Source: Solidesulfovibrio sp. (GTDB lineage: Bacteria; Desulfobacterota; Desulfovibrionia; Desulfovibrionales; Desulfovibrionaceae). Taken from it: a stretch of DNA of 43,476 bases. The notes under the pieces are model-generated. The model had not been told where the DNA came from and did not search any database. It was given only the letters and a program-made list of their open reading frames with translations. This document shows, piece by piece, positions 8,562-19,678 of this stretch; the first letter of the stretch is position 1; each line of letters begins with the position of its first letter. The translations under genes were made by a program, and so were the position numbers. The stretch lies in NCBI RefSeq assembly GCF_029978005.1, contig NZ_JARKOZ010000013.1, positions 1-43,476 of the forward strand, in the 5' to 3' direction.

Positions 8562-9577
8562 AGCGCCTGGCCTGGCTGGCCAACCCTCTGTTCGCCCCGG
8601 ACCTGGGGCCGGCGCTGGCCCCCCACGGCTGGAGCGTGACCCACGTGCACGTGCCGGCCCACCGCTTCTTCGCCTGGGACGATCTGGTCGCGGCCTTCGG
8701 CTTCGCGCCGGACGCCCTGGTCTACGGCGACATGAGCGTGCCGCCCATGCTGCTCGGCCTGGAGCGCTACCCCTGCCCCACGGTCTTCGCCTGCGTGGAT
8801 TCCCACATCCACGCCTGGTATCCGCTCTACGCCCAGGCCTTCGACCTGTGCCTGGTCGGGCTGGCCGATCATCTGCCCGCCTTTGCCGGGCCGCGTGGCG
8901 ACGCCTCGCGGCTTTTGTGGTCGCCGCCCTTCGCCGCCGCCGCCGACCGGCCGGGCGAGGCGGGCCTTGACGGCCCCAAGCGCCACGACATGGTGTTCGT
9001 GGGCAAAGACGACCCGATCCTCACCCCGGTGCGAAGCGCCCTGCTGGCGCGCCTGCGGGAGCGCCTCCCGGGATTCGCCGCCATGACCGGCCCCTTTCGC
9101 CAGGCCTTTCGCCAGGCGCGGCTGGTACTTAACATCGCCGAGCACGGGGACCTCAACTACCGGGTGTTCGAGGCGCTCGGGTGCGGGGCCTGCCTGGTCA
9201 CGCCGCGCATCGGCCACGGCCTGGACCGGCTTTTCACCGACGGCCAGGACCTCTTCCTCTACGACCAGGGGGATTTCGAAGGGCTGTGCCGACTCGTGGA
9301 GGGGCTGCTGGCCGATCCCGAACGCCGGCGGCGCGCCGCGGCCTCGGGCCTAGCCAAGGTGGACGCCGGGCATCGGGCCGTCCACCGGGCCCGGGCCTTC
9401 GCCGACTGGTTCCTGGAAAAGCCCTTGTCCGCCCTGGCCGCCGGGCGCGTCGCCCGGGCACGGGACATTCACGAACGCGTGCTGCGCCGGCTCTACCTGC
9501 ACTGGGCCGAGGCCAGCGGCGGGAAGGAGCTGGCCGGGCGGTTTCTTGCGGCCGCCCGGGCCGTGACCGGAAATTGA
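8558..9577 (+). CDS. GT-B glycosyltransferase family protein
   Basis: 339 residues with a GTG start overlapping the previous stop. The C-terminal part carries the pattern YRVFEALGCGACLVTPRI (about 203-220), typical of the donor-binding region of CgeB-like and GT1/GT4-like transferases that resemble Glyco_trans_1_2 proteins. AEHGDLNYR before it fits the nucleotide-sugar loop. The N-terminal half is a weakly conserved acceptor-binding domain. It is the third member of the cassette starting at 6517. The final about 60 residues are helical and of unknown role. Confidence 0.7.
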   Translation: MKRLAWLANPLFAPDLGPALAPHGWSVTHVHVPAHRFFAWDDLVAAFGFAPDALVYGDMSVPPMLLGLERYPCPTVFACVDSHIHAWYPLYAQAFDLCLVGLADHLPAFAGPRGDASRLLWSPPFAAAADRPGEAGLDGPKRHDMVFVGKDDPILTPVRSALLARLRERLPGFAAMTGPFRQAFRQARLVLNIAEHGDLNYRVFEALGCGACLVTPRIGHGLDRLFTDGQDLFLYDQGDFEGLCRLVEGLLADPERRRRAAASGLAKVDAGHRAVHRARAFADWFLEKPLSALAAGRVARARDIHERVLRRLYLHWAEASGGKELAGRFLAAARAVTGN

Positions 9578-9589
9578 CGGACCGGGGCA

Positions 9590-9617
9590 TCGACAACGCC
9601 GCTGCGCAGCGTATGCT
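9590..9617 (+). promoter_or_regulatory. Candidate promoter for the SDR gene
   Basis: TCGACA (9590-9595) and TATGCT (9612-9617) are spaced 16 bases apart, 45 bases upstream of the SDR start. The -35-like box matches five of six positions. It would separate the SDR gene from the glycosyltransferase cassette. Confidence 0.35.
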
Positions 9618-9661
9618 CGGGGCGCGCAACCCGCGCGAACCCGCTCCCAAAGGAGGCCTTC

Positions 9662-10414
9662 ATGAAAATCGCGCTCGTCACCGGCGGCAGCCGGGGCCTT
9701 GGCAAAAGCATGTGCCTGCATCTGGCCCGCAAGGGCCGAGGCGTGGTCCTGACCTATCGGGAAAAGGAGGCCCAGGCCCGGGAGGTCGTCGCCGCCGTGG
9801 AGGCCATGGGCCGCAGGGCCGCGGCTCTGCCCCTGGACGTGGCCGACAGCGCGGCTTTCCCGGCCTTCGCCGAAGCCCTCGGCCGGACGCTCGGCGACGT
9901 CTGGGGACGAACGGACTTCGATTTCCTGGTCAACAACGCGGGCTTCGGCATCGACGCGCCCTTTGCCGACACCACAGAGGAGCAGTTCGACCGGATGGTG
10001 GCCGTGCACCTCAAGGCCCCCTTCTTCCTGTCCCAGGCCCTGCTCCCCCGGCTGCGCGACGGCGGGCGCATCGTCAACATCTCTTCGGGCCTGACCCGCT
10101 TTTCCTTTCCGGGCTACGCCGCCTACGCCTCGTGCAAGTGCGGCGTGGAGGCGCTGACCCGCTACATGGCCAAGGAGCTCGGCCCGCGCGGCATCGCCGT
10201 CAACGTGCTGGCCCCGGGGGCCATCGCCACGGATTTCGGCGGCGGCGTCGTGCGCGACAACCCGGGAGTCAACGCCTTCATCGCCTCCCAGACCGCCCTG
10301 GGGCGCGTGGGCGAGGCCGACGACATCGGCGCGGCGCTCTCCCTGCTCCTCGACGACGACGCCGGCTGGATCACCGGCCAGCGCATCGAGGTCTCGGGCG
10401 GCATGCTCCTGTAA
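9662..10414 (+). CDS. Short-chain dehydrogenase/reductase (FabG-like)
   Basis: 250 residues, strong ribosome site AAAGGAGG before the ATG. The cofactor loop TGGSRGLGKS (residues 6-15) and the NNAG motif mark a classical SDR. The catalytic set is Ser in NISSG, and Tyr and Lys in AYASCKCG (YxxxK). The C-terminal DAGWITGQRIEVSGGMLL is the usual FabG ending. It should catalyse an NAD(P)H-linked carbonyl/alcohol conversion. As a monocistronic paralogue outside a fatty-acid operon, its substrate is open. A 3-oxoacyl-ACP reductase role is possible but not shown. Confidence 0.85.
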   Translation: MKIALVTGGSRGLGKSMCLHLARKGRGVVLTYREKEAQAREVVAAVEAMGRRAAALPLDVADSAAFPAFAEALGRTLGDVWGRTDFDFLVNNAGFGIDAPFADTTEEQFDRMVAVHLKAPFFLSQALLPRLRDGGRIVNISSGLTRFSFPGYAAYASCKCGVEALTRYMAKELGPRGIAVNVLAPGAIATDFGGGVVRDNPGVNAFIASQTALGRVGEADDIGAALSLLLDDDAGWITGQRIEVSGGMLL

Positions 10415-10450
10415 TGGAGCGAAAAAGAGGGAGGAAACCGCCTCGGGCGA

Positions 10451-10475
10451 CCAGGAGGGACGATGTCCCTCCTGG
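10451..10475. terminator. Hairpin between convergent SDR and rnhA genes
   Basis: A perfect 11-bp stem (10451-10461 with 10465-10475, loop gat) sits between the SDR stop at 10414 and the rnhA stop at 10500. On the plus strand it is followed by a modest gcctttc tract. It probably ends SDR transcription and may serve both directions. Confidence 0.55.
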
Positions 10476-10499
10476 GCCTTTCGGTCGGGAAGGCGCGGC

Positions 10500-10979
10500 C
10501 TAGCCCGGGTAGCCCTCATCGGCGGGCAGCCCCCGCGAATTGGCCGCCTGCTTGGCCAGCACGTCGCAACGTTCGTTGTCGGCGTGGCCGGCGTGGCCGC
10601 GCACCCACTGGAACCGGACGGCGTGGCGGGCCAGCAGCGGGATGAGCCGCTGCCAGAGGTCCTGGTTTTTGACCGGCTTCTTCTCGGCGTTGACCCAGCC
10701 GCGCTTCTGCCAGCCGACCAGCCAGCGCTTCTCGATGGCGTCATGGACGTAGCGCGAATCCGTGACCAGGATGACCTTGGTCGGTTCGACCAGCGCCTCC
10801 AGGGCCACTATGGCGGCGAGCAGTTCCATGCGGTTGTTGGTGGTGAGCTTCCTCCCGCCGAAAAGCTCCATCCGCTCGCCGTCCGCTTCCCACACCGCCG
10901 CGTAGCCGCCCGGGCCGGGATTGCCCAGGCACGCCCCGTCGGTGTGGATGACAAGCGGCGGCATCGTCGTCTCAGTCAT
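10500..10979 (-). CDS. rnhA: Ribonuclease HI
   Basis: 159 residues, the normal length for bacterial RNase HI. It hydrolyses the RNA strand of RNA-DNA hybrids. Active-site residues are visible: Asp in [14 protein letters not shown], Glu in NNRMELLA, Asp in VTDSRYV, the flexible-loop His in [11 protein letters not shown] and the final Asp in ERCDVLA. The start is the second ATG region at 10979, preceded by AAAGGAG; the frame extends further upstream through the neighbouring gene. It overlaps the end of the TPM-like gene by 8 bases, so it is probably co-transcribed with that gene and the ABC ATPase. Confidence 0.95.
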   Translation of the reverse strand: MTETTMPPLVIHTDGACLGNPGPGGYAAVWEADGERMELFGGRKLTTNNRMELLAAIVALEALVEPTKVILVTDSRYVHDAIEKRWLVGWQKRGWVNAEKKPVKNQDLWQRLIPLLARHAVRFQWVRGHAGHADNERCDVLAKQAANSRGLPADEGYPG

Positions 10980-11493
10980 GTCGTTCTCCTTTGCCCCGGC
11001 CCGCCGCTGCGTCCAGGGCGTCGACAAGCAGTCCCACGGCGGCCAGCGCCCCCTCGCGCAGCCGCCCTTCCCGGCAGGCCGCGTCGAGGTGCTCCCGGCC
11101 GAGGTCCTCGGCGAATCCCGGCGGCAGGGCCGAGACGGCCAGGGGCGCGAGGATCGCCCGGCTGGCCCGGCAGTCGGGGTCGGCGTAGACGAGGGCGGTG
11201 TTCGCCCCGGGGACGACGTCGTCCGGGGGCGCGCCACCCAGGCGCAGCCGCAGTTCCAGCCCGAAGCGCGATCGCAGGGCACCGGCCAGGTCGCGAACCA
11301 GGTCCCGGTCGGCGGCGTCGAGCACGCCCGTCGCGTCGGCCACGGTCCCCTTGGTCCGTGCCTTTTCGATCACGGCGTTGAAATGTCTCTGATAGGCCAC
11401 GACGACCAGGAGGAACACGCCCGCCAGGAGCGCCCCCCGGGCCAGACGCTCCAGGGGCCGGCCGCCGCGCGGCGAAAAGAAAAACCGCCTCAC
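10972..11493 (-). CDS. TPM-domain-like single-span membrane protein
   Basis: 173 residues with a GTG start overlapping the stop of the ABC ATPase gene. The N-terminus is basic, followed by one transmembrane helix (about residues 18-36, [15 protein letters not shown]). The rest resembles a TPM domain (YgcG/Psb32-type): [27 protein letters not shown] is close to the GxVND/L-xxxxxxLxxxLxxxExxTGxE core of that fold, without its downstream enzymatic signature. TPM domains occur in membrane-anchored proteins linked to envelope or photosystem maintenance. Its translational coupling to an ABC ATPase suggests a shared envelope role. The exact function is unknown. Confidence 0.65.
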   Translation of the reverse strand: MRRFFFSPRGGRPLERLARGALLAGVFLLVVVAYQRHFNAVIEKARTKGTVADATGVLDAADRDLVRDLAGALRSRFGLELRLRLGGAPPDDVVPGANTALVYADPDCRASRAILAPLAVSALPPGFAEDLGREHLDAACREGRLREGALAAVGLLVDALDAAAGRGKGERHD

Positions 11494-12182
11494 CCGTCCG
11501 CCGCTCCGCCGTCCTCCACCCGGCCGTCGCGCACCCGGACCATGCGGCCGCAGCGCCCGGCCAGGCCAGGATCGTGGGTGACGAGCACGAGCGTGGCCGC
11601 CTCGGACAGGGAAAAAAGCAGGTCCATCACCATCTCGCCCGTGGCCCCGTCGAGGTTGCCCGTGGGCTCGTCGGCCAGAAGCAGGCGCGGCCGCGGGGCC
11701 AGGGCCCGGGCCAGGGCCACCCGCTGCTGCTCGCCGCCGGAAAGCTCGGCCGGGTAGTGGCCCAGCCGGTCCTTAAGCCCGACGGCCGCCAGCGCCTCCC
11801 CGGCCCGGGCGAAGGCGTCGCGCCGGCCGGAGAATTCCAGGGAGAGGGCGGCGTTTTCCAGCGCCGTCATGGCCGGGGCCAGATGGAAGGCCTGGAACAC
11901 GATGCCCACGTTTTCCCGGCGAAAGGCCGCCAGCCCGTCCTCGTCAAGGGCCGAAAGGTCGTGCCCGGCCACCCGCACCGTGCCCGAGGACGCCCGTTCG
12001 AGGCCGGCCAGGAGCATGAGCAGCGTGGTCTTGCCCGCTCCGGAAGGCCCCATGATGGCCAGCCGCTCGCCCGGGGCGGCCCGAAGGTCCACCCCGCGCA
12101 GGATGTTGACCGTGCCGGCCCGGCTCTGTAACGTCAGGCGCACGTCGGACAGCGAAATGATGTCTCCGGCTCCGGCATCCAT
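11490..12182 (-). CDS. ABC transporter ATP-binding protein, YbbA/LolD/MacB type
   Basis: 230 residues. Walker [10 protein letters not shown] (45-53), Q-loop region IVFQAFHL, signature LSGGEQQR, Walker B LLLADEPT and H-loop VTHD are all intact, with the spacing of the LolD/YbbA/FtsE subfamily that partners with FtsX/MacB-type permeases. The ATG at 12182 is preceded by GGAGG 11 bases upstream. It lies divergent from the TesA-type gene, the same neighbour relationship as ybbA-tesA in Escherichia coli, where a YbbP permease follows. No permease follows here: a TPM-like protein and RNase HI come next. It must find its permease elsewhere or work in a different complex. Confidence 0.85.
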   Translation of the reverse strand: MDAGAGDIISLSDVRLTLQSRAGTVNILRGVDLRAAPGERLAIMGPSGAGKTTLLMLLAGLERASSGTVRVAGHDLSALDEDGLAAFRRENVGIVFQAFHLAPAMTALENAALSLEFSGRRDAFARAGEALAAVGLKDRLGHYPAELSGGEQQRVALARALAPRPRLLLADEPTGNLDGATGEMVMDLLFSLSEAATLVLVTHDPGLAGRCGRMVRVRDGRVEDGGAADG

Positions 12183-12258
12183 GCGAAAAAAAACCTCCGG
12201 CCACGTCGCCGTCAAAGGATACCAGCTTGTCGGCAAAAGACAAACCCGGTTCGCGGCC

Positions 12259-12897
12259 ATGGCCGCGCTCCTGGCCTGCCTGCTTTGGGCGGGCCCGGTG
12301 ACGCCGCCAGCCCTGGCCGCCGGCCCCCGCATCGCCGCCCTCGGCGACAGCCTGACCGCCGGCTACGGCCTGCCGGCGGACGAGGCTTTTCCGGCCCAGT
12401 TGGAAAAGGCCCTGGCCGCCAGGGGCCGGCAGGCGACCATCGTCAATTTCGGCGTCTCGGGCGACACCACGGCCGGCGGCCTGGCCCGGCTCGGCCAGGT
12501 GCTGGCCATGCGCCCGGACGGCGTGATCCTGGAGCTCGGGGCCAACGACATGCTGCGCGGCCAGGACCCGGAATCGGCCCGGGCGGGCCTCGAGGCCGTC
12601 ATGAAGCGCCTGTCCGAGGCCGGCATCCCGGTCCTCGTGTGCGGCATGCGCGCGGCCAGGAATTTCGGCGCGGACTACGCCGCCGAGTTCGACGCCGTCT
12701 ATCCCGAACTGGCCAAAAAATACGACGCCCTGCTCTACCCCTTCTTCCTGGACGGCGTCGCCGGCCGGCCCGACCTGACCCAGCCCGACGGCCTGCACCC
12801 CACGGCCCGGGGCGTGGCCGAGGTCGTGGCCCGCATCCTGCCCACGGCCGAGGCCTTCCTGGACCGCATCGACCGGACGAAAGCCCAAAACCCCTGA
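12259..12897 (+). CDS. tesA: TesA-type GDSL esterase/lysophospholipase, periplasmic
   Basis: 212 residues. SGNH/GDSL blocks are all present: GDSLTAG (block I), GVSGDTTAGG (block II Gly), GANDML (block III Asn) and DGLHPT (block V Asp-x-x-His). The N-terminus is hydrophobic and ends in ALAAG, a good signal-peptidase site, so the enzyme acts in the periplasm on acyl esters or thioesters. The start is uncertain. ATG at 12259 leaves a divergent intergenic region with the ATPase gene. An in-frame ATG at 12181 would add a basic stretch, but its codon would share a CATG with the neighbour's start. Confidence 0.85.
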   Translation: MAALLACLLWAGPVTPPALAAGPRIAALGDSLTAGYGLPADEAFPAQLEKALAARGRQATIVNFGVSGDTTAGGLARLGQVLAMRPDGVILELGANDMLRGQDPESARAGLEAVMKRLSEAGIPVLVCGMRAARNFGADYAAEFDAVYPELAKKYDALLYPFFLDGVAGRPDLTQPDGLHPTARGVAEVVARILPTAEAFLDRIDRTKAQNP

Positions 12898-12906
12898 CGC
12901 ACAGCC

Positions 12907-13716
12907 ATGCCAGCCCTGCTCATCGACGTCGGCAACACCAACATCAAATTCGGCCTGGCCGAGCGCCAGGGCCTCGGGCCGTCCTTCGCCGTGCCCACGG
13001 ACCGCGCGGCCACGCCCGACAGCCTGGGACTGACCCTGGTCACGGCCCTGGCCCTGCACGGCTGCGCCCCGGCCGACGTGGAGACGGCCGTGGCCTCGTG
13101 CGTGGTGCCGCCCATGGCGCCGGTCCTGGCCGGGGCCGTGTCGCGCTACCTCGGCGTGCGGCTGCGCTTCGTGCCGACGGACGTGCCGGTGCCGCTCAAA
13201 AACCTCTACGGCCGGCCTCACGAGGTCGGGGCGGACCGGCTGGTCACGGCCTATGCCGGACGCATGGCCGTGGATGCCGCGGGGGTCATCGTCATCGATT
13301 TCGGCACGGCCACCAATTTCGACTGCGTACGGGACGACGCCTTTCTCGGCGGGCTCATCTGCCCGGGCCTACTGACCTCGCTTTCGGGCCTGGTCAGCAA
13401 GACGGCCAAGCTGCCCCACGTGGCCCTCGATCCCCCGGCCGACGGGGCCCTGTCCATCGGCCGGTCCACCTCCGAGTGCATCAACCAGGGCTTCGTGTTC
13501 GGCTTCGCGGACATGGTGCAGGGCGTGACCACGCGCCTGGCCGCCCACCTCGGCGGCGAGGTGCGGGTGCTGGCCACGGGCGGGTTCGCCGAAAAGCTGG
13601 CCCCCATCTGCCCGGTGCTGCGCGACGTGCGCCCGGATCTTCTCCTCGAGGGCCTGCGCCGGCTGTGGCTCGGACACCAGCCGCCGCGGGCAGGGACAAA
13701 AAAGGGATTGTCATAA
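12907..13716 (+). CDS. coaX: Type III pantothenate kinase
   Basis: 269 residues. It phosphorylates pantothenate, the first step of coenzyme A synthesis. The ASKHA-fold phosphate loop DVGNTNIKFG (7-16), the GADR motif around residues 109-112 and DFGTATNFD (about 130-138) are diagnostic of CoaX rather than CoaA. It begins 9 bases after the tesA stop and is probably co-transcribed. The C-terminus ends with TTG TCA TAA, bases that also form the -35 box of the next candidate promoter. Confidence 0.93.
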   Translation: MPALLIDVGNTNIKFGLAERQGLGPSFAVPTDRAATPDSLGLTLVTALALHGCAPADVETAVASCVVPPMAPVLAGAVSRYLGVRLRFVPTDVPVPLKNLYGRPHEVGADRLVTAYAGRMAVDAAGVIVIDFGTATNFDCVRDDAFLGGLICPGLLTSLSGLVSKTAKLPHVALDPPADGALSIGRSTSECINQGFVFGFADMVQGVTTRLAAHLGGEVRVLATGGFAEKLAPICPVLRDVRPDLLLEGLRRLWLGHQPPRAGTKKGLS

Positions 13717-13736
13717 TCTTCTCCCCGTCGCACAAT
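13708..13736 (+). promoter_or_regulatory. Candidate sigma-70 promoter for the TPR gene
   Basis: TTGTCA (13708-13713) and CACAAT (13731-13736) are spaced 17 bases apart, overlapping the coaX stop codon and lying 62 bases upstream of the start at 13799. The match is five of six and four of six. Confidence 0.45.
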
Positions 13737-13746
13737 CGAACGATAG

Positions 13747-16005
<2,259 letters not shown>

Positions 16006-16027
16006 GCGCTTGGCCGTTCCCCTTTCG

Positions 16028-16068
16028 GCGCGCCGGGCAGGTCAGGCCTCCCGGCGCGCTTGTTTTTT
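16028..16068 (+). terminator. Intrinsic terminator after eno
   Basis: A perfect 10-bp GC stem (16028-16037 with 16050-16059, 12-base loop) is followed by TTGTTTTTT, 23 bases after the enolase stop. It is a classic rho-independent terminator. Confidence 0.9.
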
Positions 16069-16085
16069 CCCCGGAGGTTGCGCCC

Positions 16086-16868
16086 TTGGCCCCAGCGAAC
16101 CCGCGCGCCCTGTGGCTTGGCCTGCTCCCCTGCCTGTGTCTGCTGCTGGTTTCCCCGGTCGCCCGCGCGGCCGGCGAGGACATCGCGACCCGGACCGTGA
16201 CCCTGCCCGCCGCGCGGCATCCGGTGACCGCGACGCGCTTTGTCGCGGCCGGTGACGCGCCGCGTCCGGCCGTGCTCCTCCTGCACGGCCGGCAGGGGCT
16301 TACGCCCTTCGCGGACTTCTACCGCCGGCAGGCCTTGGCCCTGGCCCGGGCGGGCCTGGACGCCTATCTCTTCACCTACTACGACGAGACGGACCCGGCC
16401 CGGGCCAACGACCCGGTCGCCGCGACGCGGCAGGCGCTTTTCCGGGAACGGGCCCCTGCCTGGGCCGCGCTCGTGCGCGACGTCGTCGGCGACGTCCTGG
16501 CCGACGCCAGGTCCTCGGGGCGCGTGGGACTCCTGGGGTTTTCCCAGGGCGGCTTCCTGGCCGTCGGCGTCGCCGGCGCGGACCCGCGCATCGACGCCCT
16601 CGTGGTTTGCTACGGCGGCGTCCCGGATGTGTTTCGCGACGCCGTCAGGCGGCTGCCGCCGCTTCTGGAACTGCACGGCGACGCCGACGACGTCGTCCCC
16701 CCGGCGCAAGGGAAGGCCCTGGTCGATCTGGCCCGGCGACTCGGGCAATCGGCCGCGATGACTGTCTTTCCCGGGGCCGGACACGGCTTCTCCGGCGAGG
16801 ACGCCCGCAAGGCCCAGGCCCTGACCGTGAACTTCCTCGGCCGCAGGCTGGGCGAAAACGCCGACTGA
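16086..16868 (+). CDS. Secreted dienelactone-hydrolase-like alpha/beta hydrolase
   Basis: 260 residues. The start is TTG at 16086, chosen because GGAGG lies 8 bases upstream and it gives a proper signal peptide: a hydrophobic run [16 protein letters not shown] then ARAAG. The alpha/beta-hydrolase core shows the oxyanion/entry block [10 protein letters not shown], the nucleophile GFSQGG, the acid in [10 protein letters not shown] and the catalytic His in GAGHGF. The nucleophile elbow has Ser rather than the Cys of true dienelactone hydrolases, so esterase or peptidase-like activity is more likely. Substrate is unknown. It acts in the periplasm or envelope. Confidence 0.82.
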   Translation: MAPANPRALWLGLLPCLCLLLVSPVARAAGEDIATRTVTLPAARHPVTATRFVAAGDAPRPAVLLLHGRQGLTPFADFYRRQALALARAGLDAYLFTYYDETDPARANDPVAATRQALFRERAPAWAALVRDVVGDVLADARSSGRVGLLGFSQGGFLAVGVAGADPRIDALVVCYGGVPDVFRDAVRRLPPLLELHGDADDVVPPAQGKALVDLARRLGQSAAMTVFPGAGHGFSGEDARKAQALTVNFLGRRLGENAD

Positions 16869-16981
16869 AGGGTGGACGCGGGCCGGGCTTGGCGGCTAAT
16901 GGAGGGAAGACGCGCAAGCCTTCCGGTCGCGCCGTTTTCGCCCGCGACCCCGGGTCGCGGCCACGCAAAGGAGAAACCGCC

Positions 16982-17863
16982 ATGCTGCTCATCGATGGAA
17001 AGAAAGTCGCGGCCGAACTGCGCCTGAAAGTCCGAAGCGAGGTGGACGCCATCGCCCGGGAATACGGCCGCCCGCCGCATCTGGCCGTCATCCTCGTCGG
17101 CGACGACCCGGCCTCCCAGGTCTACGTGCGCTACAAGGAAAAGGCCTGCGAGGAAGTGGGCATCGCCTCGCGCATCTGGCGGCTCGACGCCGGGACCACC
17201 CAGTGCGCCCTGGAGCGCCACCTCACCGAGCTTTGCGAAAGCGACGACATCGACGGCATCCTGCTCCAGCTGCCCCTGCCCCGGGGCCTGGACGCCAACC
17301 GCTGCCTGGCCCTGGTCGACCCGAGAAAGGACGTGGACGGCTTCCACCCGGAAAACGTGGGCCGGCTGTCCATCGGCCTGCCGGGGCTCAAGCCCTGCAC
17401 GCCCTACGGCGTCATGAAGCTCCTCGAATACTACGGCCTCTCGCCGGCCGGCAAACAGGCCGTGGTCGTCGGGCGCAGCAACATCGTGGGCAAGCCCATG
17501 GCCATGCTCCTTTCCGCCCAGACGCCCTTCGGCAACGCCACCGTGACCCTGTGCCACTCGCGCACCCCGGACCTGGCCGCCGTGTGCCGCCAGGCCGACC
17601 TGCTCGTGCCGGCCATCGGCAAGGCGAAGCTCATCACCCGCGACATGGTCAAGCCCGGGGCGGTCATCGTGGACGTGGGCATGAACCGCCTGCCCGACGG
17701 CAAGCTCTGCGGCGACGTGGACTACGAAAACGTCCTGGACCTCGTCTCGGCCATCACCCCGGTGCCCGGGGGCGTGGGGCCCATGACCATCGCCACGCTC
17801 ATGGCCAACACGGTGGAGGCCTTCCGCTGGCGGCGCGAAAAACCCCTTTGCCCGGCGGGCTAG
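16982..17863 (+). CDS. folD: Bifunctional methylenetetrahydrofolate dehydrogenase / methenyltetrahydrofolate cyclohydrolase
   Basis: 293 residues. It interconverts 5,10-methylene-, 5,10-methenyl- and 10-formyl-tetrahydrofolate, feeding one-carbon metabolism. [18 protein letters not shown] carries the catalytic Tyr and Lys (YxxxK), LLQLPLP and DVDGFHPEN are signature blocks, CTPYGVM lies in the folate site, [11 protein letters not shown] binds NAD(P), and [20 protein letters not shown] closes the protein. AAGGAG precedes the ATG at 16982; the open frame upstream is not coding. The ubiB-like gene begins 11 bases after its stop. Confidence 0.96.
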   Translation: MLLIDGKKVAAELRLKVRSEVDAIAREYGRPPHLAVILVGDDPASQVYVRYKEKACEEVGIASRIWRLDAGTTQCALERHLTELCESDDIDGILLQLPLPRGLDANRCLALVDPRKDVDGFHPENVGRLSIGLPGLKPCTPYGVMKLLEYYGLSPAGKQAVVVGRSNIVGKPMAMLLSAQTPFGNATVTLCHSRTPDLAAVCRQADLLVPAIGKAKLITRDMVKPGAVIVDVGMNRLPDGKLCGDVDYENVLDLVSAITPVPGGVGPMTIATLMANTVEAFRWRREKPLCPAG

Positions 17864-17874
17864 GCCGGGGCTCC

Positions 17875-19551
<1,677 letters not shown>

Positions 19552-19577
19552 CGCCCGCGCCCCGGCCTCCCCTCCTC

Positions 19578-19616
19578 AAAAAAAGAAACGGGGCCGCTCC
19601 CGAGGGAGCGGCCCCG
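19578..19616 (-). terminator. Intrinsic terminator of the hydCBA operon
   Basis: A perfect 13-bp stem (19589-19601 with 19604-19616) is followed, reading on the minus strand, by a T-rich run (A-tract 19578-19588 on the plus strand). It lies 63 bases past the hydA stop. On the plus strand no T-tract follows, so it does not obviously terminate the kinase gene. Confidence 0.85.
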
Positions 19617-19636
19617 CCAGCAGGCCCGCGCGGCGG

Positions 19637-19659
19637 CCGGACGGTCACCGACCGTCCGG
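19637..19659 (-). other. Second perfect hairpin downstream of hydA
   Basis: A 10-bp perfect inverted repeat (19637-19646 with 19650-19659, loop acc) lies 20 bases after the hydA stop, just before the T-tailed terminator. It may protect the mRNA end or strengthen termination. Confidence 0.5.
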
Positions 19660-19678
19660 GCCGTCCGGGCGAGGAGTC

